DNA of 64,000 nucleotides from assembly GCF_000003815.2 (NCBI RefSeq), contig NC_049981.1, forward strand, positions 30,386,760 through 30,450,759. Direction: 5' to 3'. The translations under genes and the position numbers were made by a program. The number at the start of each line of letters is the position of its first letter. Within the stretch, counting starts at the first letter, position 1. Source of the stretch: Branchiostoma floridae. Taxonomy: Eukaryota > Chordata > Leptocardii > Amphioxiformes > Branchiostomatidae. Shown here piece after piece: positions 10,853 through 22,700 of the stretch. Under the pieces are notes generated by a model that was not told where the DNA came from, searched no databases, and worked only from the letters and a program-made list of their open reading frames with translations.

Positions 10853-13494
10853 TCAATCGTTTGGAAGAACCTCCTTCTTGAGAGACAACCACATCTGATT
10901 AACTCTTTCTGAAACCTCCTTTAATCTTGCAGCATTTGTGCAGAGGGACGTCAGAGCTTGTAATCTCTCTATCTCTGCCATAGCTGCTTTCTGCCAGTAT
11001 TCAACATCATCATCTAGAAAGGAGTTATTGAGCATTGGTGTGGTACCAAGTTGTCTCTGCACACCAGCGGTGCTAATCTCTGTCTCACTGCCTACCGATA
11101 CCATCTCCACTGGAGTCAGCATGTATGGGATGGTGGAGCCGTCACCCAACACACAATCTATTGCCACAGGGTTTCCAGTCTGGATCGTGTGCTGCTGTAA
11201 GAAACTGGAGGCTACGTTAGACCTAGAGCAGGGTTCTTCGTCACTTATGTCCTCCATTTCATCATCATACCCCAGGCTAGGATGAAGTCCACCTCCAACA
11301 AGAGGTTGTGTAGACATACTACTTAGTGTTACGGAATCTCTCGGGTCGGCCATTGGAAAATCGTCCATAGACCCAAGGTAGTCGTGCTCTTCTAGGTCGA
11401 TGATTCTAGCCTGATCTTCTTTTAGTTTGAACTTGAACCTCCAAACGTGGTTCTGAATATCTTTCATGAGCGGGTGATACCTGCGGTCGGTGGGGTATGG
11501 TCGTACGATGGCATTTTCCAACAGCTCTTCCGTGCAAGCTTTCAGGTACTGTTGTACATCGCGGAAGTCGCTGATACCCGCTTGAACCAGCTGCCCGATT
11601 TTCGAGATGAGTGCGGGATGGACTTTTTGGACGCTCCCTGCTGCCTCTCCGAGAGGGTGGTCCGAGTGGGCCTCCGGTAGCGGAACTCTGATGTGATACC
11701 TTAAAACAGGAGGCGAAGCTTTTCCGCATCTCAAATCAGATGTCAGACGATTCACGCACCTTTTACGTAAGGCTGCCTTCTGATTGGATGATGGCGAGGG
11801 GCCGTAATCCGTAGCAGCGTAGTCAAGGAAAACGCGGATCTCTCGAACATGAATCTCCGCTTTGCACACAGATCTTCCAAAAGTGGCCCTTCCACTCCTT
11901 TTGTTCAACTGGTTGAATAGAATCAGTCTTGTAAAACACACCATACAATATGCATTGTTTTAACATGTACTTGTACTATTATCAATATATACAATGTACT
12001 TACTAGTATATATAGAACTTCTGAAGATAAGCAAATTGTAGACCTAAATTAACTGCAACTCATACATTGTTAAAAGTACTTTTGACATTAATTGCCAAAA
12101 AATTAATTGTAAGCTTCATTAGTAATGGTCTTTATTTGCATGTTCCAGCCCATGTGGGCTAAATGCAGCATCAAATTAATACCAGTAGATTCACATGATT
12201 CAGTTTGCATGGAATGGGGGTTTGACCCCCATCCATGAAATAAAAGCCAGCCCTGTTTGAAGTCTGTAAAGTCTGTTACTGTAAATGTAACACCTACCAG
12301 CGGATTTTTCCTATCACTGATGAACATACAGTGGTGATGCCTGGTTCCTGACATGATGAAAGGCGTGTCTGTGTCGGGGATGGGAACCTTCCCAGAGTTG
12401 GACGACCACACGATACGTTCTGAGAACGGGTCATAAACAAACACTCTTTAATTTAGAATCTAATTAGATTACTTAGTTAAATACACAGTTAGCTTCTGTA
12501 TGTGTTTGCAGTATTCCCAATACAGCATTACCACAATTGAAGGGTCCTAAACTAAAGCAGAATAGGAAAAATGAAGTCTGCGAAGTCGAATGTGTGAAAG
12601 GCCTTATAACTATAAGCCCTTTCACAGAGATCAGAACGCAGGAATTCTAGGTACTATAAATGCATTTAAGTTCGTGGAGATTTAATTTCGCGGTAGCGGG
12701 AAAATGGACTTTTTGTGGTGGTTTTAATTTCGCGGTAGCACCATGCACTGCAGTCTCTTACTGTTATGGAAAAATGTTCGTGGTGATTTTAAATTCACAG
12801 TGAAGTGGCCGCTGCGAAAACCACGAACATTAAACCACCGCTTAAGTTTCTGCATTTCGGTAATATTCAATAAAGATCATTGTCATTGTCATTGTCAAAG
12901 TAATATGTCAAAGGTAAAGGCCCCATAGACGAAAACTCTTGAATTCTTCTGATTTGCATAACAATGTCCGGACAGGGTTTATTTTCTTTTTCGGGGCCTT
13001 TACCTTTGACTTTTTTCCTAGAATTCTTGTCATCGCACATGCGTTCTAATCTCTGTCAGTCTGTGAGATTTGCGGAGACACACACCACTAACTAAACGTT
13101 ATCAACAGACACACAGGCCTAAAACAATACCTCCGCTCCTTGTTTACGGAGGTTACAATACCTAAGTTCGTAAGGTAAAATAGTGACAAGTTGCTACACC
13201 TTCCCCTGCATAACGCGGCAACCTTCCTCCCGTGCTGGCACCAGGTTTGGGTCTGGACTCGTACTTGGCTCGCGATGTGGACGACCTGAGAGGAAAACCG
13301 GTACACCCAGCTCGGTCAAAATCCTCCAAAAAGGCGTCTAGCTGCGCCTTCCCGTCAACATAACCCATCACGTACGAGCCTTGCCGTTCAGGGGACTGTA
13401 GATAGTGAGATAGAACCTTTGAAATGTTGCCAGATACGACGTTTTCTGTCAGAGTTCCCGTTTCAAAACGGTTGTCTGATCCCGCCTCCGCCAT
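10853..13494 (-). CDS. CARF: CARF-like (ALS2CR8 domain) transcription factor
   Basis: Model of three coding exons on the minus strand: 13494-13200, 12419-12298 and 11908-10853, giving 490 residues. Phases agree at both junctions (1, then 0), with GT donors and AG acceptors. The first exon has a GYVDGKAQLDAFL stretch. The second has a VPIPDTDTPFIMSG segment resembling the conserved 'VPYDGIPF' block of calcium-responsive transcription factor (CARF/ALS2CR8). The third has HPALISKIGQLVQAGI and PLMKDIQNHVW, matching the family's conserved helical region. Human CARF is about 725 residues; this model has shorter N- and C-terminal parts. The C-terminal half is acidic and low in recognisable domains. 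CARF is a nuclear DNA-binding activator that responds to calcium in neurons; that role is inferred by family. The gene is head-to-head with USP39. The start is the first ATG in the GC-rich first exon. Confidence 0.75.
12653..12863. mobile_element. Palindromic 'TTCGCGGT' MITE copy 2 (inverted), in CARF intron 1
   Basis: Begins ACTATAAATGCATTTAAG and contains TTTCGCGGTAGC and AAATGTTCGTGG phrases, in the opposite order to the copy at 7376-7583. It lies within the intron between the first two CARF-like exons. Some CG positions have decayed to TG or CA. Confidence 0.7.
12907..13010. mobile_element. 104-bp mini-element with perfect 18-bp inverted ends
   Basis: GTCAAAGGTAAAGGCCCC (12907-12924) is exactly reverse-complemented as GGGGCCTTTACCTTTGAC (12993-13010). 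The interior of 68 bp is non-coding. It is preceded by a short TCATTG tandem run (about 12880-12896). It is probably a very small MITE; a target duplication is not obvious. Confidence 0.6.
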
Positions 13495-13733
13495 GACGGC
13501 AGGTCACAGGGCACTGACCTCTTCTGACTCGCGATCGTGTCCACCACAGAAAAACGCAAAATCAGAAGCCCTTCTAAAAACTGTTGCTTACATGTAATAT
13601 TTGAGAAAACTTACCTGTAAGAAAGACAAAAAATATATATATTTAGCTTGAGTAGTTTTGTTTGATTGTTACGTTTCTCTGTTTTCTCTATCAGCCTTCT
13701 CTATTTTTTTTCTTTGATGCAGTCTTGGTGAAA
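13495..13733. promoter_or_regulatory. Bidirectional promoter region, CARF-like / USP39
   Basis: Only 239 bp separate the start codons of the divergent CARF-like (minus) and USP39 (plus) genes. Transcription of both must therefore start within or very near this interval. No TATA box is evident at a fixed distance. The USP39 side has a pyrimidine-rich stretch ending TTGATGCAG just before the ATG, so a 5' non-coding exon with an acceptor at about 13721 is also possible. Confidence 0.55.
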
Positions 13734-16700
13734 ATGGCGGCCGCCGTGAAAAGAAAATATTCTGACTCTTCAGAAGACGAGGAAAACGAGCCTACACGTA
13801 CGTCTTTTTGTGCCTTTATGCATTGCATTTATTTAGAGTATAAACAAAGTTTCTGTCCTCACTGCAAGGTGGTGAACAGTTGCATTCTAATCGTAGTTTT
13901 GCGTAGAGTATGGCATTGATGATGGGGAGGGGGGCGCTCCACTCGACGTTTGGGAACGGCAAAATGGCCAAACAAATTTATTTGATCAGGGGAAGAAACT
14001 GTAATATTTAACCTTCCCATCTTTCTACCCACAGGTAGGGTCCGTGGAGGGAGTGATGCAAGAAGTCGGCACTGCCCCTATCTGGACACCATCAACAGGT
14101 CAGCTATTGTTTTACATATCATCAATCATATCACATGTGTTAACTTTTATGCCCACATGTCCATGAATGTGTTATTTTTAGAAAAAATTCGAATCAAAGT
14201 TGAACTAATTTTCAAATGTCTGTATGAAAGATTGTTTCTTTGTCCAGTGAAACAGTGGCCATGTTACGCAGACCAGGTTTACTCTAAATGTTCTTGTTGT
14301 GTGTTTTCATTGAGATGTTTTGTGACAGTATACATTGAGAAAGATATGAAATGAAGTGCATGTTTTGTTCAGAATGTATTGCACCATGTATCAAATATTA
14401 GTGTTTCACTGATAAATGATATGTTTGTTTCCAGGAGTCTACTTGACTTTGACTTTGAGAAGCTGTGTTCTGTCTCCCTGTCCCACCTGAATGTTTACGC
14501 CTGCCTGGTCTGTGGCAAATACTTCCAAGGTAAGTTTCGGGTCTTCTTCTTCTTTTGTTTTGCTCAGCCTTCTAAAAATGTGATTATTAGCAGTTTGTGC
14601 ATCTCTTAGTTACCATAGACAATAAGGAACATACATGTTGGTAACTGATTTTGTGTATGACTATGTGCAAAGGACAAGTGTGTTAGTGATACATGCATCT
14701 GTGTTTGAGGAGAGCCACTCTTCGAGCATGTAAAAGAACCCACCACACAAAAGATTAGGGGTTCGTCCTGGTGTGAGTGGAATAGAAAATTATTTCCGGA
14801 TATGCAGCTTGTTCTCTCTAAGACAATACTGATGTGTTATGCCAAGGAGCTTTCATCAATGTTGGTGAAAGCTTCTTGGCAATGCCAAGAGGTGGTTAAC
14901 TGGGTATGCAATAACTTAAGATAACTCAAGAAGATAATGGAATTAAAGAATTTGTTGTTCATAATATTTTTCCCCAGGACGAGGCCGGAAGTCTCATGCC
15001 TACACCCACAGTGTTCAGGTAGACCATCATGTCTTCCTGAACCTTCACACGCTCAAGTTCTACTGCCTACCTGACAATTACGAGGTCATTGACTCCTCCC
15101 TGGATGACATCAAGGTATGATATGTGTGTTGTAAGCCATTTTTAGGTTAGGCAAGACTGTGTCTGCATTGTCTGCTTTGCAACTCACCACATCTGGTCCA
15201 AATTCCATGGAGCCAGCAGCCAGATTCACGTCTGGGTGTGTACATGAATTGAAAAGAATTGAATCACAATGTCCTTTCATCAGAGGGGCACCTATGAGTA
15301 AAGCTGGCAGCCCCTTGTAGGAGGTAGCTTTAGGTGTTATAGTATTCTGATTTTCTGGATTGCCTTGATTGAATATACCAATTGAGAAATTCCCAGTGCA
15401 TTTGATGTTTGAACAGGATTTCCTTGTTTACAGCCTCCCCAAAGTATGTTATATAGCCTTTAGGTGTTGCCCTACGTACATCTAGTATGTTGATTACACT
15501 CATGGTCATGTACCCTTCTCTGTAGTATGTGTTGAATCCAATGTTCACGACGGACCACATCCAACAGTTACACGGGTCCTCCAAGCTGAGAATGTAGTAG
15601 AATGTAGCTAGGAGAATGGTATGTTGAGAACACTCATGTATGTACCCTTCTCTGCAGTATGTGCTGAATCCGACGTTCAAGACAGAACACATCCAACAGT
15701 TACACGGGTCCTCCAAGCTGAGAATGTAGTAGAATGTAGGAGATGTATGTTGAGTACACTCATGTATGTACCCTTCTCTGCAGTATGTGTTAAATCCGAC
15801 ATTCAAGACGGAGCACATCCAGCAGCCAGACGGGTCCTCTTCAGCTGTGTTGTATGGGCTTTGGGTGTGGCTGTGCATGCTCTACATGTAGGAGAATGGT
15901 GTGTTGATTACACTCATGATCATGTATTTACCATTCCCTTCAGTATGTGCTGAATCCTACAATACATTCAAGATGGACCACATCCCAACAGCTACATGGT
16001 TCCTCCAAGTTGTCGCGTGCGTACGACAGCACCATGTACCTGCCGGGCAAATACACAAGATATTATTATTACTGAGTGTGAGTGTGATTATTACACTCAT
16101 GATCATGTATGTACCCTTCCCTGTAGTATGTGCTGAATCCGACATTCAAGACGGACCACATCCAGCAGCTAGACGGTTCCTCCAAGCTTTCCCGCGCGTA
16201 CGACAGCACCATGTACCTGCCTGGCAAATACACAAGATATTATTACACTCACATGATCATGACTTTACCCTTCCCTTCAGTATGTGCTGAATCCGACGTT
16301 CAAGATGGACCACATTCCAACAGTTACACGGGTCCTCCAAGCTGAGAATGTAGTAGAATGTATCTAGGAGAATGGTATATTGGGTACACTCATGATTACG
16401 TATGTACCCTTCCCTGCAGTATGACGGTTCCTCCAAGCTGTCCCGCGCGTACGACAGCACCATGTACCTGCCGGGCAAATACACAAGATATTACTAGTAT
16501 TACATTCATGTTCATGTACATGTGTATGTACCCTTCCCTACAGTATGTGCTGAATCCAACGTTCAAGACGGACCACATCCAGCAGCTGGACGGTTCCTCC
16601 AAGCTGTCCCGTGCGTACGACAGCACCATGTACCTGCCGGGGATCGTGGGGCTCAACAACATCAAGGCCAACGACTACTGTAACGTGGTCCTGCAGGCCC

Positions 16701-19700
16701 TGTCACACGTCAGCCCCCTCAGGGACTACTTCCTGCAGGAGGAGAACTACAAGGACATCAAGCGCCCACCCGGGGACATCATGTTCCTTATTGTACAGAG
16801 GTAATGCGTGTTCAGTTGCAAAGATGCAGAAAATAGAGGTACAGTACTACAGGTACGGTTTTGGTTCAGAGGATCAGATTCAGAACCTTAACCTAGTTGT
16901 TTTTGAAAACTTGTGAAGGGGTGATACTCAAAACAATAGTTTGCTACAAATTTTGCTACAAATGTATCTGTTTGGTGGAGTATCTTCATGTGAACCAGGC
17001 TAACTACCTCTGTTAACCTAGACCAAGTTTGGTAAAAATGACTATCAACTCTCCTCTACTTTACTATTGTTAATTTCCTGGACCCAAAACACATCTGCCA
17101 CCATAGTATAGGTAAAAATCTCATTTTCCTGTTTGGCTCAGATTCGAAAGGTCCTAAGCCTCTTCAGCTAATCTGTCTAATTGTGTGCATAAAAAACACA
17201 CTATGCACAAATATGCAGACATTTGCACATTGATTTCCAATAAGAACCGTAAATTTTTCTATTTTTGTAGGTTTGGTGAGCTGATGAGGAAGCTGTGGAA
17301 CCCTCGGAACTTTAAGGCGCACGTCAGCCCCCACGAGATGCTGCAGGCCGTGGTGCTCTGCAGCAAGAAGAGGTTCCAGATCACAGAGCAAGGTGAGACC
17401 ACAACATGGTGTCAGAAGTGGGATGTACTAAGATGGAGTTGGGTTTGTTTTGTTACTGTGTTTGATAATGAGATGCTGCAGCAGGCCGTGGTGCTCTGCA
17501 GCAAGAAAAGGTTCCAGATCACAGAGCAAGGTGAGAGAGGACTGCGATAAACGGAGTGCTTAAAGATGGAGATGTATATGTTATATATTCAGGTGTTTTT
17601 TTAGAAAACAATGGGGACACAATGTACCCTGGTTGCGCTTAGTGGCTACAGGTTTTTCCAGAGCCCCTAGCCACATGCCCTGTAAATCGTATAAGCCGGC
17701 CCGGGGAATTACTCCCCTGGCTGGCTAACGCTGTTCTCTGACAACCAGTGTAGCCACGAGGCAGCTTATGTTTAGATCACATTTTTAAACCGGGGTCCTG
17801 CCTGGCAGTATGTGGGAACAGAAAGTAGGATTCACAGGTGTTTTCTAAACCCCTTTCCCAGCTTTTGATCATATGCGACCTCAAGATCTGCTTGGAGATT
17901 AACAAATATGTAGCTCATTGTGAGATACTATCAATATTGTTCTCTTCCACTGTTTCAGGTGACCCGATAGACTTCCTGTCTTGGTTCCTGAACGCCATGC
18001 ATGCCTCCATGGGTGGCAACAAGAAAGTCATGTCAAGTAAGTTTTGAACTGTTGCTGTGTAAACTTGCTTTTTGAATATTGCAATTTCTTCATTTCTGCC
18101 CAATTTTGATCTATTATATTTCATAAGTACACAGTGTGTGGTGCATGGAGGACTTAAACTAATATTCCATTGCAGGTTCAGTCGGCAAGGTGTTCCGTGG
18201 AACAATGAAGATTTATTCCAGACAACTCATCACTAAAGATGACGTAAGTTCCTTGCACAAGTATAAAGATATTATGAAGGCATTTTCTCTATGTACAAAC
18301 TTAGCTTACATGTATTTAAGGATTTGTAGGAATGCTTTTCCCTTTTGGGTCAGTGCTGCTGATACAACTACCGGTAGTCTTTATATATTATATTATTTGT
18401 AGTGACTTAATGGTGAATATGCAGATGATTGATGACAAAATGCTTGTTATTTCTTCCAGACTGGAGAGACCAACATTTCTGAGGGGAAAGGTTAGTGCAT
18501 ATTTTTTGCCATGTTTTTTTGTTGTTGTCTTGCTTGTCCATTTAATGTATAGCCTCATCATATACAAGTGGTCATGTTGGCCAGTTGGTCCTTATACAGA
18601 GGTGATAACTTGTACAGGTTTGACTGTATTTCATGGGATTAATCAACATAAAGTGACAATCACAAATTGTCATCTTAAAACTATAGAATGGGTATTGAGA
18701 GTTTGCATGGCCCAGACTGAAGATAGAAAACTTTACACCTTACTGTGTGTATTTTCCTCTCAATTGTTTTTTTTTTTAATTCTGGCATACATTTGTATAA
18801 TCAGACCACTTTAGTTTTGGATTAGCTGATCTTCTTTAGATCTCAATGAACAAAAATGATTAAAGGGATGGAGAATATTGTCAATTTTCTAGAATTGTTC
18901 TGTTCTTACACTGTCAAAAGCTGCTTAAGTTAAAGGATTCGTCAAAAAGAGCTGATTTCATCCTTTTACCCTTTTGCAGTGATTTGTTCATGAAAATAAT
19001 TTTGTCTCATTGTGTTGTGTTCTAGAAAAAGAAGCTGAAAAAGGGCCAGGTTTGTAGAGGAACAATGTCTGTTCTTTGCCTCCACTAGCAAAAGGAATGA
19101 GTGTTTTGTTTGCTGTGCAAGAGATAGACTAACAAAGACTAACAGTAACACCATAACCAAATCAAAGAGTAATTTATGTAAAGGACTGTAGCATCTTAAC
19201 CCACTGTGTGACAATGTTCAAGCCTGTCACAGTTAGAGCTGTCTCCACGACCCGTCCCTCCATTTGGGACAGAAATTTACTTGTTACAACGTAATCTTCG
19301 CCCTGATCATATCTCTTTAGTAATTTTGCTAACATTATGACATTTGCACAGGTCGACCATCAGCTTACTAATAAATGATATGATAATCTTTATTGCATGT
19401 TCATGCCCATAGGCTAAATGCACAAATGACCACAAGTGTTCTGATAGATGAGAAGAAAACAAAAAACAACTAAACTTCTACTGTAATTTTAAACTAGACT
19501 AATGGAAAATGATCTAAAATATCATGTATTTCTATGGGAAACATCATATTACTATGATCGTTAATAGCTACATGTAATATTTTCTTCTTTGTTTTTGAAA
19601 CACACAGAGATATATTGACACACTGTAAAATTCCTGTCTATTTTTAGAAACCGTGACGACCTCGCCCTTCATGTACCTGACCCTTGACCTCCCCCCTCCA

Positions 19701-22700
19701 CCGCTGTTCCAGGATGAGTACGAACAGAACATCATTCCGCAGGTGCCGCTCGCCAACCTGCTGGCCAAGTTCAACGGAGAAGCCGAGAAGGTTTGTTTGT
19801 TTGTTTGTTCTAGTTTGCTCCTATGGTATGATATGTCATACCAGTACTAGCAGAACATCATTCCGCAGGAGCCGCTCGCCAATCTGCTCGCCAAGTTCAA
19901 CGGCGAAGCCGAGGTTTGTTTCTTCTTCATACCCAGTAAACCGCCTTTAGGCCATGTTGATTTGACCCAAAAACTATCACAGCAAGTTGCAAACATAGGG
20001 CTCCTACACTGTGATTTGGGTCCCTATTCTGTGATTCATCCATAGAAGGGGACCTTTCTGCTATTTTGTAACAATGGCAAAAATGTTGGCTTTATTTCAC
20101 GAAATATGGGCCCTCAGAATGCATGAAATGGTGTTCCTTCGGCGGTGTTCTGGATTTAAAGATTTTCAGTGGTACGATTCCTACAGTAGTACAGTGCATA
20201 GGGGATCCAAATCGTAGAGGCGCTAGGCCCTTATGCTGAAAAGGCCTGGCAAGAACACTGTCACAAGCCCGTTATGTGTATCTTTAGATACGCATGTAAC
20301 TGCAGAAAGTCCACTGACAAATATCTAATACAATTAACAGGATTCTACTATCATCTGACTTCATGTTTTCTACTAGAATAGTGTGTAATGCAGCATAATA
20401 TCAGATCAAATTCAAACATAGCATGAAAGTTAGCATTTTGTATCCTTGTCATGACATGAATGTCTGTCCTCTGCACCCAGGAATACAAGTCTTACAAAGA
20501 CTCCACCTTGAAGAGGTTTGAGCTGACCAGGCTGCCTCCCTATCTCATCCTCTATGTGAAGGTAAGGGGTATTCCTAGTTTAATCAATGAAGTTTAGACA
20601 TCGTTGAAATTAGGTGGTGACAAATTTTAGGTAGTCCTTACACTCGCTACCTTAAAAAAAAAATGTAAGCGTATCAAGTGTAATGGTACCCAGGCTATGT
20701 ATACAATGTACCTGAAACATCAGACCATTTCCAAAAAACATCCAGTTACTTGAGTAAACGTTTTCCTGAGTATTTCTATCTTAAATTTTTAAGCACAACC
20801 AAAAGTAGTAAGAGAGTGTGAATAAGATGACAACTACATTTTGTGACTTGTCATAATGAAACATTGATTTTAAAAAATCTATATCAGACTGGTATTTTTT
20901 TTCTTTTCCCAGCGTTTCACCAAGAACAACTTCTATGTGGAGAAAAATCCAACCATTGTCACCTTCCCTGTCAAGTAAGTGCAGTACTTTTGGTATAGTT
21001 GTACTTTTTTACTTTCAGAATGCCGCAGTATGTATGTATACATCTATCATTATCTTTCATTTATTGTGGTGCAGCAAGGATGTCTCTCTCTGCTTCTTGG
21101 GATGGCAAAAATTTCACCTCACCCAAAAAATTTTAACTTCATGACATTAAAATGTATTAGTTAACAGTAAAAATTGACAACATGGGCTCCCAAACAACGG
21201 ATGAGACAGAAAAATTCAGAGCTGGAGACAGTCCTGGTGTGCAGCTTCTTGAATTAGTTCTGCAACGATATGATGCATACAGTTAACTCAGCACTCACAC
21301 TCACTCACTATCCGATTTAGCGTCCATTATTCCCTGTCTTCCAGGGGTTGGACGTTGTGAGAAGTTGTTTGGTTCTGATAGCTGCTCTCCATCCACCTCA
21401 GTCAAGGGAGTCGGCTTTTTACAAGTCTAATATCTTCATTGACACTGTCTACCCATCTCCTCTTGAGGCGTCCACATGGGTTCTGGCCCACTACAGATTA
21501 ATTCATTACTTTTCTTGGCCAGTTGTTGTGGGTCAGTCTTTGCACATGGCCATCCCAGCAGAGTCTGTCATAGCACAAGATGTCATGAAGGCTGTGTAAA
21601 TCTAGCCTACATCTAGGCTGATCACATTTCTCTTTATCTCAGGAACATTGATCTGAGAGAATACCTGTCCAAGGACCCAGAGATCCAGAAGAAGCATCCC
21701 AACACGACCTATGACCTGATCGCCAACATCGTTCACGATGGGCTGCCTGGGGCCGGCAAGGGGACGTACAGAGTTCACATCTACCACAAGGTGTAGTGGC
21801 ATTGTATTACTAGTTATTTGTTTATTAAAAATCACCACACAGGTGGAAGGGGCGAGGAAACAGGTGTTGGCACCTTTGCTCAGTCCTCGCCTCAACATAA
21901 AAATACAATGGATACAGATTAAAAACGACATAATCAATCACAGGGACTACTGAGCCCTTCCATCCTGGCAGGAGGCGCACTTACATGTACATGCTGTAGA
22001 CCAGGTACATAGTGAGATATTTGTCGTCTCTACTAGACTGACTACGCTTGCTATTATAGGGAGAATAAATTGCCAGGAGGGTTTTGCTACCAGAGGAGTT
22101 GGTCAGCTGGGAGGGGAAACAAGAACCTAAGCGAGGACTGACTCCCCTGGCCAATTTTCCGATTTTTTTGCCGAATTCTACAATCCCTGTACCCTCGTAG
22201 GAAGGTCTGGTGGAGGCTAAGATATTTGTGGCAGTTTCTTGTTTGCTGTTTTTGAAGTAATCTCTCCACTACAAAATTGTACACTCAAACAATGCAAATA
22301 TCAGTACTTATGCCACTAATGGAAATCTGGTTTACCATCTCCTGAATAGTATTCAGCCATATCAAGTATTATTCAATGAACAGAGATATTTGTACAAAAT
22401 ATGTACCTCCTTCTCATGTTGACGTGTTTGACATTGAATCTTACAAAGCATACTTGCAGCCATTGGTGTCAAAAGCACTATTTTTTCCACCCTGCAGGGT
22501 TCCGGCCAGTGGTATGAGATGCAGGACCTCCATGTAGCCGACATCCTGCCTCAGATGATCACCCTGTCAGAGTCTTACATTCAGGTAGGATTTTACTCTG
22601 TCGTGCGTGAAAAAGACATGTGCCCTGTTGAAGAAATGGTTAGATTTTGGGCCCCCTGGCGGCTTTTTTAAGGCCTGCAGCAGAATTTTGTATAGATTTG

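Noticed and set aside
10938-11729. Overlapping frames within the CARF-like last exon
   Set aside because: Shadow frames; the 352-codon minus-strand frame carries the conserved CARF blocks and fits the exon phases.
15330-15878. 182-codon minus-strand frame with internal repeats
   Set aside because: Antisense of the duplicated USP39 exon 5 fragments; the periodicity is that of the array.
21348-21599. 83-codon plus-strand frame in USP39 intron 13
   Set aside because: No family resemblance, no splice support, and it lies between two certain USP39 exons.
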